32,541 nt of DNA from Lachnospiraceae bacterium UBA7086 (GTDB taxonomy: Bacteria > Bacillota > Clostridia > Lachnospirales > Lachnospiraceae): positions 1-32,541 of the forward strand of contig DKZA01000027.1 in assembly GCA_002492525.1 (NCBI GenBank), written 5' to 3'. The notes below the pieces were generated by a model. The model ran no database searches and was not told the DNA's origin. It saw nothing but the letters and a program-made list of their open reading frames with translations. Shown piece by piece: positions 1-8,306 of this stretch. The number at the start of each line of letters is the position of its first letter. The first letter of the stretch is position 1. The position numbers and the translations under genes were made by a program.

Positions 1-732
1 CCCTATGCGATTCTGCATGGGCAGGTCTGGCGGCTTGTGACATGGATAATGGTTCCGCCGCCGGGCAGCGGGGGATTGTTTTTAACTCTGATCATGCTGC
101 TTTTTTATTGCTCTATCGGCACATCGCTGGAACGTACCTGGGGAACCTACCGATATAATGTATATTTGTTCCAGGGTATGTTGTTTACCATACTGGGCAG
201 TTTCCTGATGATGGGATATTGTTATCTGTTTCAGGCGGATATGATTGCATTGAATACGCCGGAGATATTTTTTGCTTATTTCTCTCAGGTCTTTAGTACG
301 TATTATATCAATATGTCTATTTTTCTGGCATATGCGGCAACTTTCCCGGAAGCGCAGGTGCTCTTGATGTTTTTTATTCCCGTCAAAGTGAAGTGGCTGG
401 GGATTGTTTACGGCATTATGCTGGTCTTTGAGTTTTTTGGGAGCAGTGTATATTATAAGTTCGCCATTGCGGCATCACTTCTCAATTTCCTGGTGTTCTT
501 CCTGACATCCAGGAATATGATGCACCTGAATCCCAAGCAGATTCACAGACGACAGGAGTTTAAACGGGATGTGAGAAGAAATACCGGACCCACGAAGCAC
601 AAGTGCGCTATCTGCGGACGGACTGAGGTAGACCATCCGAATCTGCAGTTTCGTTTCTGTTCCAAGTGTGACGGTAATTATGAGTATTGTGAAGAACATC
701 TGTACACCCATACGCATATTAAGAGAAGCTGA
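1..732 (+). CDS. Rhomboid-fold membrane protein with C-terminal zinc motif (5' end outside window)
   Basis: The reading frame is open from base 1, so the true start lies upstream; a GTG at 37 is internal to the family-like motif HGQVWRLVTW and is unlikely to be the start. The protein has several hydrophobic segments, and the stretch FFIPVKVKWLGIVYG resembles the rhomboid/DUF1751-like superfamily. I see no GxSG serine motif paired with a late-helix histidine, so it looks like an inactive rhomboid-type membrane protein rather than a protease. After the last membrane segment comes a basic linker and a cytosolic Cys/His cluster (CAIC near base 606, CSKC near 660, then CEEH and a His-rich end) that probably binds zinc. 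The next gene starts 18 bases after the stop, suggesting co-transcription. Family assignment is by general pattern; the function is unknown. Confidence 0.7.
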   Translation, partial: PYAILHGQVWRLVTWIMVPPPGSGGLFLTLIMLLFYCSIGTSLERTWGTYRYNVYLFQGMLFTILGSFLMMGYCYLFQADMIALNTPEIFFAYFSQVFSTYYINMSIFLAYAATFPEAQVLLMFFIPVKVKWLGIVYGIMLVFEFFGSSVYYKFAIAASLLNFLVFFLTSRNMMHLNPKQIHRRQEFKRDVRRNTGPTKHKCAICGRTEVDHPNLQFRFCSKCDGNYEYCEEHLYTHTHIKRS

Positions 733-750
733 AATGAAATGAGGGAAAAG

Positions 751-1485
751 ATGGATAGAGAAGTCAGGTTTGCCAAGACGTTAGAGGAAGTAAAACAAAA
801 AGCGAGAGTACAGGGGAATTGCCTGTCAGAAACAGAAGTGGAGGAGGCGTTTGCGCCCCTGTCACTTTCCAAAGAGCAGCTGGATATGGTGTACCAATAT
901 TTAAGACAGCATAAGATTGGGATTGGAGAACCGGTAGATTACGAGGAGTATCTGCAGGAGGATGAGAAGGACTATCTGGCGTCTTACCTGGACTCTCTGG
1001 ATGCCTTTGCACAAGTTTCTGAGGGGGAGCGTGAGGCGGTGACACTTTCGGCTATGGCAGGGGATCCAGATGCTGCCAACCGGCTGACAGAGATTTTTCT
1101 GCCCGAGGTGGTGGAGATTGCGAAGCTGTATGCAGGGCAGGGCGTGTATCTGGAAGATTTGATCGGTGAGGGCAATGTGGCGCTCTCTTTGGGGGTGACC
1201 ATGCTGGGAGCCTTGGAACACGCTTCGGAAGCACAGGGGATGCTGGCCAGATTGATCATGGATGCCATGGAAGATTATATTGCGGCAAATATGGATGAAG
1301 AGAAGAAAGATAAGAAAATTGCCGATAAAGTCAACAAAGTGGCCGATGCGGCAAAAACGCTATATGAAGAACTTCGCAGGAAAGTGACGGTGGAGGAGCT
1401 GATGGTGGAGACCGGTTTTAGCAGAAAGGCTATCGAGGATGCCATTCGCGTCAGCGGTTATAAGATTGAAACAATCGAAACCTGA
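751..1485 (+). CDS. Sigma-70-like protein lacking region 4
   Basis: This 244-residue protein resembles the front part of a primary sigma factor. Residues 6-58 are acidic and helical like sigma region 1.1. Residues 101-150 match region 2 in outline (GDPDAANRL, then IAKLYAGQGVYLEDLIGEGNVAL). Residues 210-240 (KVTVEELMVETGFSRKAIEDA) resemble the helix-turn-helix of region 3. The aromatic and basic residues normally present in regions 2.3-2.4 (the FSTYAxWWIRQAI part) are missing, and there is no region 4. The start at 751 is chosen because GAGG at 741-744 lies six bases upstream; an in-frame ATG at 739 has no ribosome site. It may act as an RNA-polymerase-binding accessory or a decayed sigma factor; promoter recognition on its own is doubtful. 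Confidence 0.7.
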   Translation: MDREVRFAKTLEEVKQKARVQGNCLSETEVEEAFAPLSLSKEQLDMVYQYLRQHKIGIGEPVDYEEYLQEDEKDYLASYLDSLDAFAQVSEGEREAVTLSAMAGDPDAANRLTEIFLPEVVEIAKLYAGQGVYLEDLIGEGNVALSLGVTMLGALEHASEAQGMLARLIMDAMEDYIAANMDEEKKDKKIADKVNKVADAAKTLYEELRRKVTVEELMVETGFSRKAIEDAIRVSGYKIETIET

Positions 1486-1507
1486 AACCAGATAAGGCGG
1501 TGCGTTT

Positions 1508-1930
1508 GTGGAAGGAACAAATAGGGATTTTAAATACTTTATGCAGGATACGGGGTCCATTTATCTGGGTGCCAAATTAAATTATGCGGAGATCTTGCAG
1601 GATGAAATGATCAATTTTAAATACAAAAGTATTGTGGAACATTATATTTTCAAAGATACGGAACCTGAAACCACATTGGAGAGCCAGCTGTATTATATGA
1701 CAAAAGAGCAGTTCTCCTACAGGACCTATGGACAGCTTAAGGCCAGGGTGAAGGTAAGTATGCTGGAAGAAAAGAAGGGATTCCTGGGGAGAACGAAGAC
1801 AGGATATCGGAGTAAGGTTATGAAACTTGATGAATTCGTGTCTATGAATCTTGCACAGAAAAAAGCGGCGGGCGTCGTGGTGGAAGAACTGATTTTGTCC
1901 AAACTGGCGCTGATGTCTTTCAGTGTATAA
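1508..1930 (+). CDS. Hypothetical protein, 140 residues
   Basis: I do not recognise this protein. It starts with GTG at 1508, preceded by AAGG at 1494-1497, and follows the sigma-like gene by 22 bases, so the two are probably co-transcribed. It is soluble, of mixed charge and has no signal peptide, membrane segment or cysteine cluster. The C-terminal third (RSKVMKLDEFVSMNLAQKKA, then VVVEELILSKLAL) looks helical. The gene has normal codon use and runs to a TAA with no clear hairpin immediately after it. It is called because the frame is long, correctly placed and has a ribosome site. Confidence 0.65.
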   Translation: MEGTNRDFKYFMQDTGSIYLGAKLNYAEILQDEMINFKYKSIVEHYIFKDTEPETTLESQLYYMTKEQFSYRTYGQLKARVKVSMLEEKKGFLGRTKTGYRSKVMKLDEFVSMNLAQKKAAGVVVEELILSKLALMSFSV

Positions 1931-2131
1931 TTTGTGTCAGATTACGCGATGCCTTACACGAAAATTCTACAAAATGTACTTGTGTTTGACAATTTTTTCT
2001 GGTAAACTTACAACGTAAAATTCCCCTTTTACACTGGACAGGCGAGAAGCGCGATTACGGTTTTTGCCTGTTCTTTTACGTTTACCTTTACTAAATTTTA
2101 GCGGGAGTGGTATACTAAGAAAAGTTAGATA
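1931..2131 (+). other. Gene-free stretch before the M16C peptidase leader
   Basis: No coding frame is supported. An imperfect hairpin with arms 2036-2043 and 2066-2073 (7 of 8 pairs, loop of 22) is followed by TTTT and could be a weak terminator for the upstream genes. A TTGACA at 1986-1991 has only a poor -10 partner (TACAAC, 17 bases downstream). The better promoter is the extended -10 listed separately at 2108-2116. Confidence 0.4.
2108..2116 (+). promoter_or_regulatory. Extended -10 promoter for the M16C peptidase gene
   Basis: TGG TATACT matches the extended -10 pattern TGn TATAAT with one mismatch. The -35 region 17 bases upstream is poor. Transcription would start near 2123, about ten bases before hairpin element A, so nearly the whole leader would be that element. 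Confidence 0.5.
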
Positions 2132-2335
2132 TTAGGTAATTGCGAAACTCTTTTCAGGTGTTGAAATTGTACAAATAGCATAATAAACGCAGACGCGCTT
2201 GCGCTCCGTTCCAAACGTAACGGCACTAAGCTCGAAAATACCTCGCCAAGTGCCGACGTTTTCCAAGGGTCTGCTTATCATTATGCTATTTGCACAATAT
2301 TTGACGGATGAGAAATGAGTTTTGTAACTACCTAA
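2132..2335. repeat. Large hairpin element, copy A
   Basis: A roughly 204-bp interrupted palindrome. Paired arms are 2134-2150 with 2317-2333 (14 of 17 pairs, two further pairs possible as G-U in RNA), 2166-2184 with 2280-2298 (18 of 19) and 2189-2194 with 2269-2274 (6 of 6). The centre 2224-2252 holds CACTAAGCTCG and CCTCGCCAAGTG and closes with CGGCACT/AGTGCCG. The same core occurs in copy B at 25899-25927, with 26 of 29 bases identical. It lies between the promoter at 2108-2116 and the ribosome site of the M16C gene. It could be a structured leader RNA or a non-autonomous mobile hairpin. Confidence 0.75.
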
Positions 2336-2365
2336 AAAGGATGTGCTTGAAAGGAGTTACAAAGA

Positions 2366-5287
2366 ATGCAGTTGGAACAGTTACAGGCTTACACGGTTCT
2401 TATGAAATGTAATATCAAAGATGTGAATTCGCAGGGATACCTGCTGAAACATAATAAAACGGGAGCACGGGTGGCACTTTTGTCCAATGATGACGATAAT
2501 AAAGTGTTTTATATTGGATTTCGTACGCCGCCAAAGGATAGTACCGGCGTGGCGCATATCATTGAGCATACGGTGCTTTGCGGTTCGGATAAGTTCCCGG
2601 TGAAGGATCCTTTTATTGAATTGGCGAAGGGGTCTCTCAATACGTTTTTAAATGCCATGACCTATCCGGATAAGACAGTTTATCCGGTGGCAAGCTGTAA
2701 CGATAAGGATTTTCAGAATCTGATGGATGTGTACCTGGATGCTGTGTTCCATCCGAATATCTATCATGAGGAAAAGATTTTCAAGCAGGAAGGATGGCAT
2801 TATGAACTGGAGTCTGCAGAGGATGAACTGACCATCAACGGGGTAGTCTACAATGAGATGAAGGGTGCCTTTTCTTCGCCGGATGATGTGCTTTATCGGG
2901 AGATTATGAATTCCCTGTATCCGCACACGTCTTATGGCGTGGAGTCCGGCGGGGATCCTGATGTGATTCCGGAACTGACCTATGAGCAGTTCCTTGCCTT
3001 TCATCAGAAATACTACCATCCCTCCAACAGCTATATTTATTTGTATGGAAATATGGATATGACGGAAAAGTTACAGTATATTGACGAGGCTTATCTGTCT
3101 GCCTATGAGGCCCTTGCGGTGGATTCTGAACCGGCGGTGGAAGAACCGTTTGCACAGATCGTGACGGTAGAAAAGTCGTATCCTATTATGGAGAGTGAGT
3201 CGGAAGAGGGCAATACCTATCTGTCTTATAATGTTTCCCTGGGGGAAGCCATAGACCGGAAAGATATGATAGGATTTCAGGCATTGATCGACGGAATCGT
3301 TTCGGTACCTGGGGCACCGGTGAAACAGGCGCTCTTAGACGCCGGAATCGGTACAGACATTGATTGTATTCTGGAAGTGGATGTAAGACAGCCGTTCTTT
3401 TCTATTGTGGCGAAGAACGCGGAGGCAGGGCAGAAGGAAGAATTTATCCGCATTATTGAGGATAAATTACGGGAACTTTCCCAAAACGGCGTGGATAAGA
3501 AGACTCTGGCGGCGGAACTGAATCATGATGAATTTAAATACTTTGAGGCGGATTACGGTTCTTATCCCAAAGGGCTGATGTATGGTTTACAGATGTTTGA
3601 AACCTGGCTTTATGACGAGAGTAAGCCGTTTGTTTATCTGGAACTTGCAGATACGTATAAAGCACTAAAGAAGGAACTTGACACTTCCTTTTATGAGAAT
3701 ATGATCATCAGATACCTGGTGGAGAATCCCCATAAAAGCGTGGTGGTGGTAAAACCCGTGAAGGGCCTTACCGGCAGGAAAGAGAAAGCGCTTGCGGATG
3801 CTTTAGCGGCAAAGAAGGACTCCATGAGCAAAGAGGAGATTGAGAAAATTGTTGTGGAAACGGAGGAACTGAAACGATATCAGGAAGAACCCAGTGCCAG
3901 GGAAGATCTTGAGAAGATTCCTTTGCTGACCAGGGATGATATCAAAAAGGAGGCCCTTCCCTACTGTAATGAGGAGAAAAAGGTGGGGGATACGGTTCTG
4001 CTTTACCATGATATTTTTACGAACGGAATCGGCTATCTGCGATTTCTCTTTGATCTTAAGCAAGTGCCCAAGGAGCTGTTTCCCTATGTGGGACTCTTGC
4101 GGGTCATGATCGGGCTGGTGGATACAAAGAAGCGTTCCTACAGTGATCTGTATAATGAGATTCATTTGCAGACAGGCGGTATTACCCCGGCAGTAAATAC
4201 TTACACGGATGCCAGGGATCTGTCCCAGTACAGGGTCACTTTTGATCTGAAGGTAAAAACGTTTTATGAGAATCTGCCGCAGGCATTTGCCTTGGCGGAG
4301 GAAATATTGACTGAATCAGTCTATACAGATGCGAAGCGTCTCTACGAACTGGTGGCGGAGAGCCGTTCCGATAAACAGGCACAGATGATGTCCGCCGGTC
4401 ATTCTCTGGCGGCAGGCCAGGCATTGTCCTATTTATCGAAACCTGCGATGGTCATGGATCATGTCAACGGGATTGGATTTTATCGGCTTTTGGAAGGATT
4501 GGAAAAGAATTTTGAGCATAAAAAAGAAGAACTGGCAGCCAATATGCATAAATTGGTGCGTTGTATTTTCCGGCCGGAGAATCTGATGGTGGATTATACG
4601 GCACAGCAGGAAGGACTGGCGGGAATCGAGACACTGATAGAAGATCTGAAAGCGAAACTCTACACGGATCCAATCGATACCAAAGGATATGAACCTGTTC
4701 CGGTCAAAAAGAACGAGGGCCTTATGTCTTCGGCACAGATTCAATATGTATGTCGGGCAGGAAATTTTGCAAAGAAAGGATTGCCGTACACGGGAGCGCT
4801 GAAAGTACTGCGGGTCATGATGGGTTATGATTATCTCTGGACACAGGTGCGTGTCAAGGGCGGTGCTTATGGATGCATGTGCCAGTTTGGCAAGAGCGGT
4901 GAGAGCTATTTTGTCTCTTACCGGGATCCTAATCTGGAAAAGACCATTGAAACTTATGAGAAGGCGGCAGATTATATCGAACATTATGAGGCCGATGAGC
5001 GTACTATGACGCAGTATATCATCGGGGCTGTCAGTGAGATGGATATGCCTCTTACGCCGTCTGCCAAGGGCAATTACTCTCTGGCAGGGTATCTGACCCA
5101 TTATGATTTTGAACGGGTGCAGAGAGAGCGGGATGAGCTGCTTTCTACGGATGCGGATACGATACGGGGGCTTGCCAGATATATTCGTGCTTTTATGAAG
5201 GATGAATGTCTTTGTGTGGTAGGAAACGAGGAGAAGATCAAGGAACAGGAGAAGCTGTTTGCGAAGATAGAGTATTTGTTTCACTAA
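2366..5287 (+). CDS. M16C metallopeptidase (PreP/Cym1-type insulinase family)
   Basis: A 973-residue zinc peptidase of the M16C group, which degrades small unfolded peptides inside a closed two-half chamber. The inverted zinc motif HIIEH is at residues 64-68 and the distal glutamate ligand is in VYNEMKG at residue 164. The four-repeat length of about 970 residues is normal for bacterial PreP-like proteins. A later segment, RVKGGAYGCMCQFG, corresponds to the substrate-binding R/Y region of the C-terminal half. No signal peptide is visible, so it is probably cytoplasmic. AAGGAG at 2351-2356 supports the ATG at 2366. Its leader contains hairpin element A. No terminator separates it from the following lipoprotein gene 63 bases downstream. 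Confidence 0.93.
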   Translation: MQLEQLQAYTVLMKCNIKDVNSQGYLLKHNKTGARVALLSNDDDNKVFYIGFRTPPKDSTGVAHIIEHTVLCGSDKFPVKDPFIELAKGSLNTFLNAMTYPDKTVYPVASCNDKDFQNLMDVYLDAVFHPNIYHEEKIFKQEGWHYELESAEDELTINGVVYNEMKGAFSSPDDVLYREIMNSLYPHTSYGVESGGDPDVIPELTYEQFLAFHQKYYHPSNSYIYLYGNMDMTEKLQYIDEAYLSAYEALAVDSEPAVEEPFAQIVTVEKSYPIMESESEEGNTYLSYNVSLGEAIDRKDMIGFQALIDGIVSVPGAPVKQALLDAGIGTDIDCILEVDVRQPFFSIVAKNAEAGQKEEFIRIIEDKLRELSQNGVDKKTLAAELNHDEFKYFEADYGSYPKGLMYGLQMFETWLYDESKPFVYLELADTYKALKKELDTSFYENMIIRYLVENPHKSVVVVKPVKGLTGRKEKALADALAAKKDSMSKEEIEKIVVETEELKRYQEEPSAREDLEKIPLLTRDDIKKEALPYCNEEKKVGDTVLLYHDIFTNGIGYLRFLFDLKQVPKELFPYVGLLRVMIGLVDTKKRSYSDLYNEIHLQTGGITPAVNTYTDARDLSQYRVTFDLKVKTFYENLPQAFALAEEILTESVYTDAKRLYELVAESRSDKQAQMMSAGHSLAAGQALSYLSKPAMVMDHVNGIGFYRLLEGLEKNFEHKKEELAANMHKLVRCIFRPENLMVDYTAQQEGLAGIETLIEDLKAKLYTDPIDTKGYEPVPVKKNEGLMSSAQIQYVCRAGNFAKKGLPYTGALKVLRVMMGYDYLWTQVRVKGGAYGCMCQFGKSGESYFVSYRDPNLEKTIETYEKAADYIEHYEADERTMTQYIIGAVSEMDMPLTPSAKGNYSLAGYLTHYDFERVQRERDELLSTDADTIRGLARYIRAFMKDECLCVVGNEEKIKEQEKLFAKIEYLFH

Positions 5288-5350
5288 GGCTGCCGGAAGG
5301 ATTTTGGGAAAAGGATATGGAAGGCATGATCATCACAGGAGGGAAGGAAC

Positions 5351-6478
5351 ATGGTTGAAAAGATGACAGATCAGAATATCAAAAAAAGGGGATGTGTGCT
5401 GCTTCTGGCGGCACTGCTTGCGGCGTCTCTTGCGGCCTGTGGCGGCACGCCTATGAGCTATTCGGCCAGCGATACCAAGAATACGGCGAGAGCTGTGGCA
5501 ATGGATACGGCTCCGGCGGCAGGAGCTATAGAAAATGAATATGCCGAGGCGGCGTATGACAGCGGTGCCGGCATGTCCTATGATATGTCCTATGCCCAGG
5601 AGACAGGCGCCATAGAGGAACCACAGGAAGCTCCGGAAGTCAATGAAAATGTCACAGAGCGGAAGCTGATTAAGACCGTCAATATCAGCACAGAGACGGA
5701 GCAGTTTGACATCCTGATGCCGGCTCTGCAGAGTCAGGTGGAGCAGCTTGGCGGTTACATAGAAGAGATATCTGTTTATCAAAATGGCAGCTATTATAAG
5801 GTGGACACAGAGGAAACGCTCCGCGGCGCCAGTATGACTGCGCGTGTCCCCAAAGAAAACCTGGACAGTTTTCTGGCCCAGGTGGGAGAGCAGTCCAATG
5901 TGGTGAGCCAGTCAGAACGGGTGGAAGATGTGACCCTGCAGTATGTGGATCTGGACAGTCATAAGCGTGTGCTGGTCTCGGAGCAGGAGAGGCTGATTGA
6001 GCTTCTGGCACAGGCGGAGACGGTGGAAGATCTGATAGCCATCGAGGGAAGACTTTCAGAAGTGCGTTATCAGATTGAAAGTATGGAATCCCAGCTTCGC
6101 ACCTATGACAATAAGATTGATTATAGTACGGTGTATCTGTCTATCAGCGAGGTGAAGAAGTATACACCGCCTCAGGATATCACCGTTTGGCAAAAGATTG
6201 GCAACGGTTTTATGAACAGCCTGGAGAATATCGGTATTGGAATCCGGGAATTCTTTATTGGTTTGTTGATCAATATTCCATATATTGTATTGTGGGCGGT
6301 TATTCTTGTCATGGCAGTGCTGATTTTCAGGAATGTACGGCAGATGATTCGGAGAAAAAGGTTAAAATCCGGAGAAACGGAGCCTAAGAGAGCAAAGGGC
6401 AGGAAACTGTGGATAGGGAAGAACGAAGAACAGAAAGAACAGAAGCAGAAAGAGCAAGAACAGGAAGAACAGGAGTAG
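5351..6478 (+). CDS. DUF4349 family lipoprotein
   Basis: A 375-residue envelope protein. Its signal peptide ends in the lipobox LAAC with the lipidated cysteine at residue 30. A low-complexity linker leads into the DUF4349 region, beginning around KLIKTVNISTETEQFD and including a coiled-coil portion near VLVSEQERLIELLAQAETVED. One membrane segment follows near residues 305-330, then a basic cytoplasmic tail ending in KEQ/EQE repeats. AGGAGGG at 5337-5343 supports the ATG at 5351. The family's function is not established. The tail is encoded by a short purine repeat that continues in frame past the TAG stop as far as 6532, described in the findings. Confidence 0.85.
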   Translation: MVEKMTDQNIKKRGCVLLLAALLAASLAACGGTPMSYSASDTKNTARAVAMDTAPAAGAIENEYAEAAYDSGAGMSYDMSYAQETGAIEEPQEAPEVNENVTERKLIKTVNISTETEQFDILMPALQSQVEQLGGYIEEISVYQNGSYYKVDTEETLRGASMTARVPKENLDSFLAQVGEQSNVVSQSERVEDVTLQYVDLDSHKRVLVSEQERLIELLAQAETVEDLIAIEGRLSEVRYQIESMESQLRTYDNKIDYSTVYLSISEVKKYTPPQDITVWQKIGNGFMNSLENIGIGIREFFIGLLINIPYIVLWAVILVMAVLIFRNVRQMIRRKRLKSGETEPKRAKGRKLWIGKNEEQKEQKQKEQEQEEQE

Positions 6479-6521
6479 AAAGAACAGAAAGGGCAGGAAG
6501 AACAGAGGAAAGAAGACGAGG

Positions 6522-7427
6522 ATGGAGAATAAACAATTTAAATCGGGTTTTGCAACGCTGATAGGCAGACCCAATGTGGGTAAGTCCACGCTGATGAATA
6601 CGCTGATTGGGCAGAAGATTGCGATTACAAGCAATAAACCCCAGACCACCAGAAACCGGATACAGACAGTATATACTTCTGAGGAGGGACAGATTGTATT
6701 CTTAGATACCCCGGGTATCCATAAGGCGAAGAATAAGCTTGGGGATTACATGGTAAATGTGGCCCAGAGAACTCTTTCGGAGGTGGATGTGATTTTGTGG
6801 CTGGTGGAGCCAGGCGACTATATCGGGGCAGGAGAGCGGCATATCATCGAACAGCTGAAAAATACCAAAACGCCGGTGATTCTGGTGATCAATAAGATTG
6901 ATACAGTAAAAAAAGAGTTGATACTGACCTATATTGATGCTTACCGGAAAGAACTGGATTTTGCGGAGATCGTACCGGTATCAGCCTTGAAGAAGGACGG
7001 TATGGATGTATTGATTACCTGTATCATGAAATATCTCCCTTACGGAGAGCCTTTCTATGATGAGGATACGGTGACCGATCAGCCCATGCGTCAGATTGTG
7101 GCGGAACTAATCAGGGAGAAGGCATTGAAGTGTCTGGAGGAAGAGATTCCCCATGGGATTGCTGTGACCATCGAGCAGATGAAATACAGAAAGCGGATTG
7201 TGGATATTGAGGCAACCATTATTTGTGAGAAAGATTCCCACAAGGGCATTATCATCGGCAGACAAGGCAGTATGCTCAAGAAGATTGGTTCCATGGCGCG
7301 GCCGGATATCGAGGAACTGGTGGAGAGCCAGGTGAATTTAAAACTCTGGGTGAAGGTGAAGAAAGACTGGAGAGACAGTGATTTTCTGCTCAAAAACTTC
7401 GGGTATGATCCAAAAGTAACAGAATAG
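6522..7427 (+). CDS. era: GTPase Era
   Basis: Era is an essential GTPase that binds 16S rRNA near its 3' end during small-subunit assembly. The 301-residue length is typical. G motifs are visible: GRPNVGKS at 15-22, the switch threonines in QTTRNR at 41-46, DTPG at 62-65, NKID at 124-127 and SAL at 154-156. The C-terminal KH domain has its GRQG turn at 246-249. The ribosome site is weak (AGGAA at 6506-6510) and lies inside the purine repeat that follows the upstream gene. The order era, yqzL, recO is the usual one in Bacillota and supports the call. Confidence 0.97.
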   Translation: MENKQFKSGFATLIGRPNVGKSTLMNTLIGQKIAITSNKPQTTRNRIQTVYTSEEGQIVFLDTPGIHKAKNKLGDYMVNVAQRTLSEVDVILWLVEPGDYIGAGERHIIEQLKNTKTPVILVINKIDTVKKELILTYIDAYRKELDFAEIVPVSALKKDGMDVLITCIMKYLPYGEPFYDEDTVTDQPMRQIVAELIREKALKCLEEEIPHGIAVTIEQMKYRKRIVDIEATIICEKDSHKGIIIGRQGSMLKKIGSMARPDIEELVESQVNLKLWVKVKKDWRDSDFLLKNFGYDPKVTE

Positions 7428-7487
7428 AAAAAGGTAAATCTGCGAACCCTAATCTTGTAATGGGAATAAACAATCAGGGGGCGTAAG

Positions 7488-7652
7488 ATGAAACAGATAA
7501 ATTACTGGGAGCAGTTTATGGCCACGGGAAAGATTGATGATTTTCTGGCCTATAAGAACGCGGTAAGGGACGAAGGACAGGACAAGGAGGAATCAGAGGA
7601 ACATTCTCATGCAGGAGATTACAGAGATTACGGGAATGATTATAAAGGCTGA
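7488..7652 (+). CDS. yqzL: YqzL family small protein
   Basis: A 54-residue frame between era and recO, below the usual length cut-off. Its first 25 residues (MKQINYWEQFMATGKIDDFL, then AYKNA) follow the pattern of YqzL, the small protein in this position in Bacillus: an aromatic-rich start, a G-x-I/I-D-x-[FY]-L segment and an amphipathic helix. The rest is an acidic tail rich in E, H and D that overlaps the recO start by 44 bases in a different frame. GGGGGCG at 7477-7483 is an acceptable ribosome site for the ATG at 7488. YqzL has no established function. The call rests on position and pattern. Confidence 0.75.
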   Translation: MKQINYWEQFMATGKIDDFLAYKNAVRDEGQDKEESEEHSHAGDYRDYGNDYKG

Positions 7653-8256
7653 ACCGATCAGCGACTATGATAGAAGGGTTGTCCTTTTGACGAGGGAGAG
7701 GGGAAAGATATCGGCGTTTGCCAGAGGTGCCAGGAAACCTAACAGCAGGCTTCTTGCAGCGACGAATCCTTTCTCCTTCGGTGTATTTAAGGTTTATGTG
7801 GGCAAAAACTCTTACAATATTGTGGATGCTTCCATCAGCAATTATTTTGAGGGGCTGCGGGAAGATTATGAAAGCGCTTACTATGGTATGTATTTTTTGG
7901 AAGTCATGGATTATTACACAAGAGAGAATAACGATGAGAAAGAGATGTTGAAACTTCTCTACCAGTCTCTTCGGGCATTGATGCATGAGGGGCTGTCTAA
8001 TGTGCTGGTGCGGTACATATTTGAGATGAAGGCCATGGTGATAAACGGAGAGTTTCCCGGTATGCCGGCAGAGGGAGCATGGGAGGAGTCCACCCGTTAC
8101 GCGGTCTCTTACATCATGAATTCCGGCATTGAGAAGCTGTATACTTTTACGGTAAGCCCCTCTGTTTTAGAGGAGTTGAAACGGATTGCAGATACATACC
8201 GGAAGCGATTCATGGACCGGTCGTTTAAAAGTCTTGAAATTGTGGATAATCTTTAA
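7609..8256 (+). CDS. recO: DNA repair protein RecO
   Basis: RecO loads RecA on SSB-coated single strands in the RecFOR pathway. The N-terminal OB-fold start is characteristic (MQEITEITGMIIKAEPISDY, then LLTRERGKISAFARGARK). The C-terminal helical part includes NGEFPGMP and ends with SPSVLEELKRIADTYRKRF. At 215 residues it is shorter than the roughly 240-250 usual in Bacillota, and it has no CxxC pairs, so the zinc finger present in some homologues is absent. AGAGGA at 7595-7600 supports the ATG at 7609. Its last codons carry the -35 box of the next transcription unit. Confidence 0.92.
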   Translation: MQEITEITGMIIKAEPISDYDRRVVLLTRERGKISAFARGARKPNSRLLAATNPFSFGVFKVYVGKNSYNIVDASISNYFEGLREDYESAYYGMYFLEVMDYYTRENNDEKEMLKLLYQSLRALMHEGLSNVLVRYIFEMKAMVINGEFPGMPAEGAWEESTRYAVSYIMNSGIEKLYTFTVSPSVLEELKRIADTYRKRFMDRSFKSLEIVDNL

Positions 8257-8262
8257 TATAAT
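8234..8262 (+). promoter_or_regulatory. Near-consensus sigma-A promoter at the end of recO
   Basis: TTGAAA at 8234-8239 and TATAAT at 8257-8262 are separated by exactly 17 bases. This is 5 of 6 and 6 of 6 against consensus. It begins in the last codons of recO and would drive the lipoprotein and both synthetase genes. Confidence 0.75.
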
Positions 8263-8306
8263 GTAAGGCAGTATGTAATGAAGAGGATTAGTCAGAGGGG
8301 AAAAAT

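Noticed and set aside
1..732. Active rhomboid protease
   Set aside because: No GxSG serine motif with a partner histidine is visible in the part present.
4433..5284. 283-residue minus-strand frame
   Set aside because: It lies wholly antisense to the M16C peptidase, has no family-like motifs or ribosome site, and is rich in I, H, R and L as expected from antisense of coding DNA.
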